Shown here: piece after piece, positions 41,114 to 49,314 of the stretch
Layout: each line of letters begins with the position of its first letter
Numbering within the stretch: position 1 is the first letter of the stretch
Source: CALAED01 sp937891035
GTDB lineage: Bacteria; Actinomycetota; Actinomycetes; Streptosporangiales; Streptosporangiaceae
Assembly (NCBI GenBank): GCA_035642125.1
Contig: DASQSZ010000034.1
Coordinates: forward strand, 1-64,000
Reading direction: 5' to 3'
DNA: 64,000 bases
Program-made: the position numbers and the translations under genes
The notes under the pieces: model-generated
What the model saw: only the letters and a program-made list of their open reading frames with translations
What the model was told of the DNA's origin: nothing
Database searches by the model: none

Positions 41114-42913
41114 TTACGCTCCCAGTGCCTTCTGTGCGCTGTTGGGGCCCCTGCCGCCCCTGATCCGTACGTTCTCCTTGACCCACTGCCAAAGGATCCG
41201 TTCCAGGTCGCTGCCGGACCCGCCGCGGAACTCCAGCACGAGATGCCCGCCGGGCCCGCCGCCCTGGGCGAGCATCCGGCGCGTGTCGGGGTTGGAATGC
41301 ACCGTCGACCCGGGCGCCAGGTCCACCAGCTCGGGCCCCTGCTCACCGACGAGGGTCATGCGGGACCGCGGCCCGCCGCCTTGGGCGCCGATGATCCCGC
41401 CCATCGCGCGCGGCCCGCCCGGGCCATGCTCAAACCCAGGCGCGTAGTAGTTCCGGTAGTGGACGTTCACACCCACGTTCCGGTCGTGGATGGAAGCCAG
41501 TTTCCGTTTCAGGTTCGCTATCTGGTGTTCCGCCGCGCGGGTATTAGCCCTGATGGTGACGGTCTTCCGCGACGGGATCAGCCCGATCTGCCGGGCCAGC
41601 GCAGCCGCCGCCTTCCTGGTCATCCCGGCGCCGGTGGCCGCCCGGATGAACGCCCGGTAGCCGCGGTTCATTGCCGCCGAGGAATCGGCGCCCGACTTTT
41701 TGGCGGCGTCCGCGGCCCGCAAAGCCTCGGCGCCGATGGCGAACAGCGCCCGCCGGTTATCGCGGCCCTTTTGCGTGTTCTTGTCGAGAGTCCGGCCGTT
41801 CTCCTTGATCGCCTTGCTGGCGTCGTCAATCGATTGTTCAAGCGCGATCTCGGCGTTGTACGAGGCCAGAACGGCGTTATGCCACTCCCGCATCTTGTTG
41901 GCGGCCGCCTGCGTCGCGTCCCCCAGCTTGCGGAACCCGTCAGCGGCATCCTCGCTCTTGTCCTTGACCTCGACGAGTTCCTTCTTGACCGGGTCCCACT
42001 CGTACTTCTTCTTGAACGCCTCCCGCGTCCCCAGCTTGTCCCACGCCGAACCGATCTTCTCCAACGCGACAACCGTGGTCCCGGCCGCTGTGACGATGTT
42101 GTTCAGCACGGTCAGCAACGCGTCGAACGCACGGGGGTCGGCGTTCTCAGCCATCCGCGCGAACTGATCCCCCACGTTGTTGATCATTCCGGGGAGTCGG
42201 GCGGACAGCACTCCCATCAGCGGGCCGAACGCCTTGACGATCCGGTCGATAAACGGACCCATGTTGCCGATGCTTCCGAGCAGCACCCGGCCGAACTGCT
42301 CAACAGCCGGCGCCACCGAGTGGAACGCGGCCTGGATGTGCGGCGCGAGCTTGTCGAACGTGTCGGCCGCCCGCCCGGCCAGCCGGATCAGCACGCCCTC
42401 GAACGGTCCGGCCATGGATTTGAGGCTGCCCATGACATGGTCCGTCAGGCCGGTGAACGACGTCTTGACCTTGTCGTTTTGTGCGGCGACGGCGACGCCG
42501 AGCCCGGCGATACCGGCTCCGACCCCGAGCGCGATCCCGGCGCCCGCCGCCGTGGCGATCATCGGCAGCGCGGCTACCGCGGCGCCGAGCAGCCCGACCG
42601 CGGCGACCGGGCCACCCGCCCCCACGATCGAGGCGCCGATGTTCCCGAACGCCGACACCATCCCGGCCGCGGTTTTCCCGACCGTCTTGCCGACGCCTTC
42701 CGCCTCGTCGCCGAGACTGGTGAACCGGCCGCGGGCGTCCCGCAACCGGCCATCGGCGTCGCGGAAAGCGTGCCCTATCTCCTGGCCGAGTTCGCCGATG
42801 TCCTTGCTGGTGCGCTGCGCGGCGTCGCCGAGGTCGTCGACGCGGTCCTTGGCCTTGTCGATGTCCTTGGACCGGTCGGTGACCTTGACGGTGATCTGGA
42901 CCTCATTCGCCAT
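41114..42913 (-). CDS. Tape measure protein (599 aa)
   Basis: Sets tail length and passes DNA on ejection. The N-terminus is helical (VKVTDRSKDIDKAKDRVDDL), followed by a hydrophobic Gly/Ala-rich core around residues 85-145 (GAGGPVAAVGLLGAAVAALP) and long helices. The C-terminal part holds RSRMTLVGEQGPELVDLAPG, a motif common at the ends of actinophage tape measures. The position after the two chaperone frames is canonical. At 599 residues, the tail is predicted to be short for a siphophage (about 90 nm by the usual 1.5 A per residue). Confidence 0.9.
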   Translation of the reverse strand: MANEVQITVKVTDRSKDIDKAKDRVDDLGDAAQRTSKDIGELGQEIGHAFRDADGRLRDARGRFTSLGDEAEGVGKTVGKTAAGMVSAFGNIGASIVGAGGPVAAVGLLGAAVAALPMIATAAGAGIALGVGAGIAGLGVAVAAQNDKVKTSFTGLTDHVMGSLKSMAGPFEGVLIRLAGRAADTFDKLAPHIQAAFHSVAPAVEQFGRVLLGSIGNMGPFIDRIVKAFGPLMGVLSARLPGMINNVGDQFARMAENADPRAFDALLTVLNNIVTAAGTTVVALEKIGSAWDKLGTREAFKKKYEWDPVKKELVEVKDKSEDAADGFRKLGDATQAAANKMREWHNAVLASYNAEIALEQSIDDASKAIKENGRTLDKNTQKGRDNRRALFAIGAEALRAADAAKKSGADSSAAMNRGYRAFIRAATGAGMTRKAAAALARQIGLIPSRKTVTIRANTRAAEHQIANLKRKLASIHDRNVGVNVHYRNYYAPGFEHGPGGPRAMGGIIGAQGGGPRSRMTLVGEQGPELVDLAPGSTVHSNPDTRRMLAQGGGPGGHLVLEFRGGSGSDLERILWQWVKENVRIRGGRGPNSAQKALGA

Positions 42914-43064
42914 ACGGCACCTCGAAGGGCAGGTCGTCTGGCGTGGCCTGTTCCTGGGGTGTGCCGAGACGCTCGATGGTGAGCAGCCGCAGCAGCCTCT
43001 CCGCCCGTTGGCTGAGGATCTCGTCCGGCGTCTTCTTCCACCGGTCGCACAGGCCCAGGATCAT
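42903..43064 (-). CDS. Second tail-assembly chaperone frame (T), reached by -1 frameshift
   Basis: Lies in the -1 frame relative to the first chaperone gene. From the stop region it reads ELEETEMILGLCDRWKKTPD, then EILSQRAERLLRLLTIERLG, a helical pattern typical of the downstream chaperone part. A free start is possible at ATG 43064, but the frame is open to the C5 run at 43084, so the main product is probably the fusion. Its stop overlaps the tape-measure start by 11 bases, as in lambda-like gene orders. Confidence 0.75.
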   Translation of the reverse strand: MILGLCDRWKKTPDEILSQRAERLLRLLTIERLGTPQEQATPDDLPFEVPYGE

Positions 43065-43075
43065 TTCGGTCTCTT

Positions 43076-43513
43076 CTAGCTCTGGGGGCTTGTCGACAGT
43101 GCTTCCATCGGCAAACTGGCCTCCGGGAACCTCTCGCCAGAGGGCGAGTCTTTTCCCAGGTCAGAGTCCTCAGTGACGCCGCCGCCCATGGCGTTCACCC
43201 AGGCCAAACCGACCGGGATCATGAACGTGACGTCTTGGGCGAACACGGCGTCCTTGGTGGTGGGGACCGGGGTGCCGTCCTCCTCTTCGACGTTCCAGGC
43301 GACGAGCGCACCGGCGAATGCCTCGTACAGTCCCCGGATGGCCTGCGCGTCCTGATCGGTCCAAGCACGCTTAGGCAGGTCGGCGAGCCGCCGCGCCCCG
43401 AGAACGGCCAGGTACTCCCCGAGCGACACGGACCGGACCCGGACTTCGAGGCCCTGCAGCATCTTGGTGTCGAAGTCCATGTCGTAAATGGCGCGAGTTG
43501 GCGTGAATCCCAT
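43076..43513 (-). CDS. First tail-assembly chaperone (G)
   Basis: A 145-residue protein starting MGFTPTRAIYDMDFDTKMLQ, with VRVRSVSLGEYLAVLGARRL and YEAFAGALVAWNVEEEDGTP; this pattern is typical of actinophage G-type tail chaperones. ATG 43513 is preferred because the upstream ATG at 43558 (adding MARFQLGRTAKAGPV) would overlap the tail-tube gene by 32 bases, though that start is possible. It ends 11 bases past a run of five C where a -1 shift would join it to the T frame. Confidence 0.82.
   Translation of the reverse strand: MGFTPTRAIYDMDFDTKMLQGLEVRVRSVSLGEYLAVLGARRLADLPKRAWTDQDAQAIRGLYEAFAGALVAWNVEEEDGTPVPTTKDAVFAQDVTFMIPVGLAWVNAMGGGVTEDSDLGKDSPSGERFPEASLPMEALSTSPQS
43083..43089 (-). promoter_or_regulatory. 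Candidate -1 programmed frameshift site
   Basis: On the coding strand the context is AAGCCCCCAGAGCTAG: five C (43084-43088) followed within eight bases by the zero-frame stop. The P-site codon CCC can re-pair perfectly after a -1 slip. The frame entered is the T chaperone frame. Position, frame and product all match the tail-chaperone pattern of siphophages. Confidence 0.65.
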
Positions 43514-43526
43514 GACCGGCCCCGCC

Positions 43527-43949
43527 TTAGCTGTTCGTCCAAGTTGGAACCGCGCCATCGCTGAGCACTCCAGGCGCCTGAAACGTGAGGGCGCCAGAGT
43601 CGGCCCGGGACACCTGGTAGTCGGTGTACAGCGCCTCACACTGCAGGTACGGGGTCGCCGAGCTGGTCGGCTGGATCTTCGTGGTGCGCGCCACCGATGT
43701 GGAGGAAACCGAGGAGAACACGGCGTGCGCCCCCACACTGGCGGTGGTGTCGAACACACCGGAGAACGTGCAGGAGAAGTCGGCCAGCAGCAGCAGCCGC
43801 TCCATCGCGGACTTATCGACGCCGGTGGTGTCTTGGACGCCGCGGGGGGTGGCGAACTCGAAGTTGGTTTCGGAGTTGGAGACGACGCGGGCGGTGCCGC
43901 CGGAGTCGTCCACCGTGATCGCGGCCCCAAGGCCGGACACTTTCGCCAT
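43527..43949 (-). CDS. Major tail tube protein candidate (140 aa)
   Basis: Starts MAKVSGLGAAITVDDSGGTA and contains FEFATPRGVQDTTGVDKSAM and DYQVSRADSGALTFQAPGVL, the latter typical of small tail tube proteins of actinophages. It is immediately upstream of the chaperone frames. Length is compatible with a single-domain tube subunit. Confidence 0.8.
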   Translation of the reverse strand: MAKVSGLGAAITVDDSGGTARVVSNSETNFEFATPRGVQDTTGVDKSAMERLLLLADFSCTFSGVFDTTASVGAHAVFSSVSSTSVARTTKIQPTSSATPYLQCEALYTDYQVSRADSGALTFQAPGVLSDGAVPTWTNS

Positions 43950-43952
43950 GGT

Positions 43953-44390
43953 CTATCCCTTCTGGATTCGGTCGGCAATGGCCTGCTGGTGAAGGGCGAA
44001 GTCCTCAACCCAGTCCGCTGGCCGCTGGTGGGCACGGATCAGGCCGAGGTTCCGCCGCCAGTCACCGGCCCGGACGGAAAAGAAATTCGGGATCGTGCGG
44101 TGCTCGCCGAAACAGCGCTGGCCGCTGTCGAACCGGAACACGGTGACGCCGGCCTCAGTGCGGCGCTCGGAGAAGGTGCGGCCCGAACGTTGCCGGATGT
44201 AGGCGGCCTGCCCTCGGCCGAGGGGGGTGGATTCGTCGATGTGGGATTCCCAGCCGAGCCGGTACGCCTCGCAGCCGACCATCTGGCAGGCGCCCTTGAT
44301 GAGAGTGTCCTTGCCGAACAAGATCCGGTAGCTCTTGTACTGGTGCACCTCGCCGTGCGGCTGCACCCGGAACACCGGCGGATAGATCAT
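43953..44390 (-). CDS. Phage structural-region protein (145 aa)
   Basis: Starts MIYPPVFRVQPHGEVHQYKS and contains FGKDTLIKGACQMVGCEAYR and the tail RPADWVEDFALHQQAIADRI. It lies between the two tail-related genes with a four-base overlap upstream. The basic, Cys-containing sequence is not typical of a virion shell protein. A DUF-type actinophage protein; function unknown. Confidence 0.65.
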   Translation of the reverse strand: MIYPPVFRVQPHGEVHQYKSYRILFGKDTLIKGACQMVGCEAYRLGWESHIDESTPLGRGQAAYIRQRSGRTFSERRTEAGVTVFRFDSGQRCFGEHRTIPNFFSVRAGDWRRNLGLIRAHQRPADWVEDFALHQQAIADRIQKG

Positions 44391-45136
44391 CAGAACACCG
44401 TCCCGGCGATCTGATTTTTGTTGATCATCACGGCGAAGGTCACGGAGGAGAATCCGCCGGTCGTGACCGTGACGGCACGCACGTATCGGCGGATCGTCGC
44501 CGTGTTCGAGATCGCGATCCGCTGCGTCGTCGGCGCCGCGGTGACCTGCGTGAACGCGAGGCTGGCCACGTCGGCGAAGGTGGAGTCGTCCGCCGAGTCC
44601 TGGATCTTGATCGTGACGTCGGTGCCGGTGAACGCGAACACCTGCAGGTACGCCTGCCCGCCGAAGGATGCGGAGGCGGTGGTGTCGATGCTGGCGCCGT
44701 TCGTCGCCGCCGAATCGGTGCGCTTGCCGGCGGTCAGGGACCGGCCCCACTCCAGCCCGTAGCCGTTCGCGAGCGCCTGGACCTGCATTCGCAGCGCGCC
44801 GCTGGTGGGCCTGTTGCCGTCGTAGTTGATCTGCTTGCCGACCAGGCACGCGACCGGATTCCCGAGCGTCGTACCCCGGAAGTACGACACCACCACATCC
44901 GAGGTCGGGAGCGCCGACAGGACCGGGTGCGCCCGACTGGCTGCCGGGTTGAAGTAGGAAACCCACTCGATCTGGCCGTCGCGGGTGAGTTCGATCCGCT
45001 CTTGGGCGTACACGTCGATGCCCGGGACCTCGTCGACTGTCTTCGGGCAGGAGATGTTGCTCAGCGAGTTGGTGTCGCCGGACAGGTCGTAGCCGCCGCT
45101 GTAGAAGTTGTCGCCGAGGCCGGACTCTTTACCCAT
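44390..45136 (-). CDS. Tail protein (248 aa), possible second tube or decoration protein
   Basis: Starts MGKESGLGDNFYSGGYDLSG, a beginning shared by tail proteins of many actinophages. The second half, GTDVTIKIQDSADDSTFADV and VRAVTVTTGGFSSVTFAVMI, is beta-rich and recalls phage structural proteins. This could be the true tail tube, with the 140-residue protein as partner, or a decoration subunit. Confidence 0.75.
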   Translation of the reverse strand: MGKESGLGDNFYSGGYDLSGDTNSLSNISCPKTVDEVPGIDVYAQERIELTRDGQIEWVSYFNPAASRAHPVLSALPTSDVVVSYFRGTTLGNPVACLVGKQINYDGNRPTSGALRMQVQALANGYGLEWGRSLTAGKRTDSAATNGASIDTTASASFGGQAYLQVFAFTGTDVTIKIQDSADDSTFADVASLAFTQVTAAPTTQRIAISNTATIRRYVRAVTVTTGGFSSVTFAVMINKNQIAGTVF

Positions 45137-45440
45137 GGCTCACCTCGCCTTTGTCTTCGATCGGCTCGATGCGGCCGCCCAGCAGCGAGTTCTTACGGTG
45201 GGTGCACAGCGCGAGGACTTCCTCGTCGTGGCCATCACGGAGTGCCTCGTACGCGCTGGTCGCAAGGTTGAGGACGAGATCCGGGATCGTGTGGAGGTAC
45301 ACGCCGCGGCCGACCAGGACACCGTTCCGCGACGCCGAGAGAGCCTCGACGTGGTGTGTGGCGGCGTCGAGGTCGCGGTACCAGCGCAGCACCAATCCGT
45401 CCTGGATGGTGTGGTAGCCGATCACGACGAAGCTGCTCAT
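45129..45440 (-). CDS. Small phage head-tail region protein (103 aa)
   Basis: Starts MSSFVVIGYHTIQDGLVLRW and contains LSASRNGVLVGRGVYLHTIP. It overlaps the downstream gene by eight bases and the upstream gene by four, so co-translation is tight. Function unknown. Confidence 0.65.
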   Translation of the reverse strand: MSSFVVIGYHTIQDGLVLRWYRDLDAATHHVEALSASRNGVLVGRGVYLHTIPDLVLNLATSAYEALRDGHDEEVLALCTHRKNSLLGGRIEPIEDKGEVSHG

Positions 45441-45895
45441 GGGCTTTGACTCCAAAGATCGTTGATCACGCACGGGACGGAAACGTCCAAGATCCGATAC
45501 AGGCGTCCGTCCTGCGGCACATAGCCCGCCCGGGCGAACATGCCCTGCCCGAACTCGCCGAGCAGATCCACGTCCCGCACCTCGCCGCCGAGCGTGAAGT
45601 CGCCGGAGTAGGCACCCATGAGCGCGTCCGCCGCGGCGACAACCTCGGGGTCGATGGCGTCTTGCGGCAGGGACGTCATGTTCTTGTAGATCCGCACGTT
45701 GAACACCACCAGCACCGTCGTGGCGTTCAGCCCGGACGCTGCTGCAAGGGGCCGGATCTCCTGGATCCACATCGCGCCGGTCAGCAAGCCCTCCGGCGCA
45801 CTCTTGGGTTCGTGCTGGTTGACCTGCTCCAGATGCCCGATCGACTGGGCGTGCGAGATCAGCGCGTCGAACAAACCAGTGATGTCAAGGCTCAT
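45437..45895 (-). CDS. Tail terminator/completion protein candidate (152 aa)
   Basis: Starts MSLDITGLFDALISHAQSIG and includes VLVVFNVRIYKNMTSLPQDA and the DVSVPCVINDLWSQSP end. The layout (N-terminal helix, beta core with VVFNVRIY) and the position between connector and tube genes fit a tail terminator. Coupled to neighbours by ATGA-type overlaps. Confidence 0.65.
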   Translation of the reverse strand: MSLDITGLFDALISHAQSIGHLEQVNQHEPKSAPEGLLTGAMWIQEIRPLAAASGLNATTVLVVFNVRIYKNMTSLPQDAIDPEVVAAADALMGAYSGDFTLGGEVRDVDLLGEFGQGMFARAGYVPQDGRLYRILDVSVPCVINDLWSQSP

Positions 45896-46272
45896 TGCAT
45901 CCTCGCAAGGTGGGGACGCAGCGCGTTGTCCGCGATCGGCCCGGCCTCAGCTTCGGTCTTCTGCGCGGCGCGCCGAAAGCTTGAGTAGCCCTTGAACCGG
46001 GTCGTTTTGTTGCGGGAGCCGGTGCCCTCGAGCCAGGGGCCGTAGATGACGCCACGGTCGTGCACCGTCCGTTGGGCGATGCTGGAGTCGACGACGATCT
46101 GGGTTTCGTAATACGGCGTCGGATTGCGAATGGAGGCGTCGAGGAAGGCCATGACGTTCGCGTACGCCTGCTGGGCGACGTCGTCGAGGATGTCGTCCTC
46201 GGCGGCGGCGAGCTCGGCGCGCGCGCGGCCGTCGAACAGGGGCCCGGAGATGTCGACGTCGATCGTGGCCAT
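45892..46272 (-). CDS. HK97 gp10-like neck/head-closure protein (126 aa)
   Basis: Starts MATIDVDISGPLFDGRARAE and continues LAAAEDDILDDVAQQAYANV, with TPYYETQIVVDSSIAQRTVH typical of gp10-like proteins. It follows the adaptor gene in the usual order. ATG 46272 overlaps the upstream stop. Confidence 0.75.
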   Translation of the reverse strand: MATIDVDISGPLFDGRARAELAAAEDDILDDVAQQAYANVMAFLDASIRNPTPYYETQIVVDSSIAQRTVHDRGVIYGPWLEGTGSRNKTTRFKGYSSFRRAAQKTEAEAGPIADNALRPHLARMQ

Positions 46273-47354
46273 CAAACCGCCCCCGTCCGGGCGCGCCGGC
46301 CGTACGCCCGACACACGTCCTTGGTCAGGGCGGCGATGCCGCGGCCGGTGAACTCCCGCTGGTGGTCCCCCGCGCCGGCCACCCGCGCGTACCCCGAGCC
46401 CTCCTGCAGCACCTGGTTCAGCGCCAGTCCGAGCGCGAGGTCGCGCACCAGCGGCGGCGCCACCCATCGGGAAACGGCCGCCGCGTCGCTGTGGGAGGCG
46501 GCGGTGCTGCCGGTTGCGGCGCGCCGTACGGTCAGTGCGCGGGGCGCGTAGATGTCGGCGGCCGCCGCGTGGGCGGCCAGCACGGTCCCGTCGTAGGCGC
46601 GGATCACCGTCGCCACCGTGCCAGCCACATCTGTGACGAGCATCCGTTCCGAATCGATCAGGATCACCTCGTCTACCGCCGGGGCGTTCGTGGCGGTGGA
46701 CAGGGTGATCGACACGTCGTTCTTGGTGGCGGTGAGGGAGTCGGCGGCGGCGATGTTGACGCCGGTGTCCGCCATCGTCTTGTTGGTGACCAGCAGTCGC
46801 TCAGTGTCGATGACGATCAGGTCCCCGACGCCGACCTGGCTGGAGTCGGTGACGGTCAGGCTGGTGACCGAGGCGTTGATGGCGCCGTTCAGGGCGCCGG
46901 CCGGCGCGGTGTCGGCGGTGTAGCCCCATACCCCGGTGATGGCGACGGCGCGCTGGGTGGTCGTGCCGGCGGTGAAGGCAGCCGGGCCGCCGAGGTCGAT
47001 TTCGATCCGGTCGTACGGGGGGCCGTCATCGGGGCGGAGGAAGTAGTCCGATGCGGCGATGGCCTCGTCCGCGGCGGTGAGCGAGGTGACGGAGATGAGG
47101 TCGTGCTGGCCGAGCCACAACCGCCACGGCCGCGAGTCCGCCGGCCAGTCGAAGTAGCGGGTGGCGGTCTCCGGCCACAGGCGGCGGTGCAGGAGGCCGG
47201 CGCCGCGGTTGGCGCCTTGGGCGCCGCCGTCGATGGTGTCGGAGGCGGCTTCGATGGCGCGGTCGATCTGGGCGTTGCGGCGGGCGGTTTCTTTCGCCTC
47301 GAGTGCCCGTGCAACGGTTTCCCTGCTGGTGTAGCAGGGTCTGCTGATGGCCAC
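46272..47354 (-). CDS. Head-tail connector/adaptor protein with an insert (360 aa)
   Basis: The first 150 residues resemble phage head-tail adaptors (TSRETVARALEAKETARRNA, QIDRAIEAASDTIDGGAQGA, then VAITGVWGYTADTAPAG). A middle insert of about 130 residues (VTDSSQVGVGDLIVIDTERL and a near-repeat VDEVILIDSERMLVTDV) is a duplicated beta module. The C-terminus returns to the adaptor-like helices. Longer than a usual adaptor (about 110-200 residues). Confidence 0.75.
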   Translation of the reverse strand: MAISRPCYTSRETVARALEAKETARRNAQIDRAIEAASDTIDGGAQGANRGAGLLHRRLWPETATRYFDWPADSRPWRLWLGQHDLISVTSLTAADEAIAASDYFLRPDDGPPYDRIEIDLGGPAAFTAGTTTQRAVAITGVWGYTADTAPAGALNGAINASVTSLTVTDSSQVGVGDLIVIDTERLLVTNKTMADTGVNIAAADSLTATKNDVSITLSTATNAPAVDEVILIDSERMLVTDVAGTVATVIRAYDGTVLAAHAAAADIYAPRALTVRRAATGSTAASHSDAAAVSRWVAPPLVRDLALGLALNQVLQEGSGYARVAGAGDHQREFTGRGIAALTKDVCRAYGRRARTGAV

Positions 47355-47466
47355 CTAGGGTCCTCGTGCTTTCCGGAGGGGTGATGGTGGTGGTGCTATT
47401 CGGTTGTGCCTCGCCGGGCCGGTCTCCCCAGCCGACTGGGGCGGGACCCCACCACCCGGCGAGGAG

Positions 47467-47655
47467 CTATCGAAGCTGGTCGCCGACGTATCGGTCGCCC
47501 GGCCGCCACCCGTCCCACGCGCAATACAGTCCGCCGTCCGGGCCGGTGCGCAACGGCTCGCCGTCGTTCGGGCACGCCGTCGGCGGCTCCGTCTGCTCGG
47601 CTGCCGCCTCGGCGACGCCTTCGCGAACGATGTCGACGAGCTGCTGCCACGACAC
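47467..47655 (-). CDS. Small zinc-knuckle phage protein (62 aa)
   Basis: Starts MSWQQLVDIVREGVAEAAAE and holds CPNDGEPLRTGPDGGLYCAW DGWRP. The CPNDGEPLR...C.DGW pattern is widespread in actinophage head gene groups. GTG 47655 follows GAGGCGGG. Probably virion-associated or scaffolding-related; unproven. Confidence 0.75.
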   Translation of the reverse strand: MSWQQLVDIVREGVAEAAAEQTEPPTACPNDGEPLRTGPDGGLYCAWDGWRPGDRYVGDQLR

Positions 47656-47658
47656 CGG

Positions 47659-48267
47659 TCAGCCCGCCTCGTCTGCCTGTTCGGCCTCGGCGGCCTTGAC
47701 GGCCTCGATGAGTTGGGTCTTGGTCATGTCGTCGGCGCCGTCGATGGCGAGGTGCTGGGCATAGGCGAGCCACGCCGATTTCGGGTCGGCCGGGGCCGGC
47801 CGAGCCACCTGCTCGACCGGGTCGGCCGGGGCCGGCTCGGTGGGCGCGGTCTGCGTCTGGGCCAGCGTGGCCGGCGGCGGGGCAACCTCCGCCGCGGCGG
47901 GCGCCGGCGCGACGGCTTCGACCGCTGCTTGTTGGTCGGCCGCCGCGTGGGTCGCGCCTCCATGCCGGGTGATCTTCCCTGCCACGTCTTCCTCCTCGTC
48001 TCGCAACGGCCAGCCGGCCACGGTCTCCATCGCGGATCTGCACCGGAGGCACAGCAAGCCCGGCACCTCGACGACGCCGGGGGCCGGCTGGCGCATCATT
48101 ACTCGCCGCTGCACCCCGTACGCCGGGCACCACTCGGCCGAACAGCGGACGATTACCGCTGGGAGCACGCTCCCGCCTTCCTGCTGGATCTCGCTGGATC
48201 CGCAGTGCGGGCATGCGGAAAGGCCGGCCGCTATCCCGGGAATCCCGCATGCCGTGCACCGCTGCAT
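47659..48267 (-). CDS. Phage protein with zinc ribbon and C-terminal SAP-like helix pair (202 aa)
   Basis: The N-terminus has CTACGIPGIAAGLSACPHCG, a zinc ribbon, and later CLRCRSAM. The middle is Ala/Pro-rich. The end, GADDMTKTQLIEAVKAAEAE, resembles a SAP/Rho-N-type nucleic-acid-binding motif. It lies between head genes. Role unknown. Confidence 0.7.
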   Translation of the reverse strand: MQRCTACGIPGIAAGLSACPHCGSSEIQQEGGSVLPAVIVRCSAEWCPAYGVQRRVMMRQPAPGVVEVPGLLCLRCRSAMETVAGWPLRDEEEDVAGKITRHGGATHAAADQQAAVEAVAPAPAAAEVAPPPATLAQTQTAPTEPAPADPVEQVARPAPADPKSAWLAYAQHLAIDGADDMTKTQLIEAVKAAEAEQADEAG

Positions 48268-48268
48268 C

Positions 48269-48715
48269 TCAGGCCGCCACCAGCGTGGCGCCGTCGGTCA
48301 GCGGGATCCACATGCAGTAGACGGTCATGGCACCATCCACGTTGGTGCCGGCCGAGTCGATCTCCACCGTGCCGGTCGACACAACCGCCTGCGCGGGCGG
48401 GCCGTTCCGAACGAACGCGGCCGAGTCCGGCTCCCAGCCAAGGACCGTCCCCGCCGCTGTGTCGGTCGTGCCCAGGTCACCAGCGACGATCGGGGAGGTG
48501 TCCCCGGTTGTAGGGTTGGCCTGGATCGTGACCGTGTTCGCGACCGTGATCGCTGTGGTCACCTTCGCCCACAAAGCGGTGATCAACACCTCGCCGCCCG
48601 CGACCGTGAACAACGACGGCGTCACATCCTCGTCGAGCGTGCCAGTCGCCTTGGAGACGACGCCGCGGCCGAGCGCGATGGTGCGGAGCTCGTCGCCCTG
48701 AATGATCGTTGTCAT
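48269..48715 (-). CDS. Head protein, decoration-like (148 aa)
   Basis: A beta-rich protein starting MTTIIQGDELRTIALGRGVV, with VANTVTIQANPTTGDTSPIV. The position two genes after the capsid suggests a head decoration or completion protein. No sequence family recognised. Confidence 0.65.
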   Translation of the reverse strand: MTTIIQGDELRTIALGRGVVSKATGTLDEDVTPSLFTVAGGEVLITALWAKVTTAITVANTVTIQANPTTGDTSPIVAGDLGTTDTAAGTVLGWEPDSAAFVRNGPPAQAVVSTGTVEIDSAGTNVDGAMTVYCMWIPLTDGATLVAA

Positions 48716-48727
48716 CGATCAGCCTCC

Positions 48728-49237
48728 TCAGCTCAGCGGAGCGGCCAGGTTGGCCGGAGTCCGCTGCACATGCAGGTCGTGCAGGATGTACAGGCACCCC
48801 GACAGTTGGGCGTTGGAACCTTCCCCGCCGGAGTTGAGCGAAATGTAGGAGTAGCCGTCGGACAGCTGATCGGCGTCGACCTCGATGACGAGGATCTGCT
48901 GCTCCTCGGCGCTGGTGCCGGCGCCGCCCGCCTCGGTGATCTCGCTGGCCGCTGACTGGGTGTGCTTCGCCCAGGTCTCGTCACCGTCCAAGGTGGCTTC
49001 GGCCTTGAGGTAGTAGTGGTCCACGATGTCCAGGTCGGCGGTTGTACCGCCCGAACTGGCGGTGTGCTGCTGAAGGTCGTAGGAATGGTCGTCCCCGGCT
49101 GTGCCGGCGGCCTTGAAAACGACGATCGTGCAGCCGCCCGCGTTTCGGAGGCTGACCCGCTTGCCGGTCTGCGCGGCCTGGGCGTCGACAGGCACCCAGC
49201 CGGTTGACAGATCGAACAGCCTACCTAGTGCTTCCAT
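48728..49237 (-). CDS. Head-region protein (169 aa)
   Basis: Starts MEALGRLFDLSTGWVPVDAQ and includes CTIVVFKAAGTAGDDHSYDL and the conserved-looking QILVIEVDADQLSDGYSYIS. Beta-rich. It follows the major capsid gene and may be a decoration protein. GAGAGGAAA precedes the ATG. Confidence 0.7.
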   Translation of the reverse strand: MEALGRLFDLSTGWVPVDAQAAQTGKRVSLRNAGGCTIVVFKAAGTAGDDHSYDLQQHTASSGGTTADLDIVDHYYLKAEATLDGDETWAKHTQSAASEITEAGGAGTSAEEQQILVIEVDADQLSDGYSYISLNSGGEGSNAQLSGCLYILHDLHVQRTPANLAAPLS

Positions 49238-49314
49238 CTGGTGTTTCCTCTCCGGCCGGGGCGTTACTGCCGCGGCCTGGCTCGCCCTACCGCCGGTCGG
49301 CTCGGGCTAGGGGT

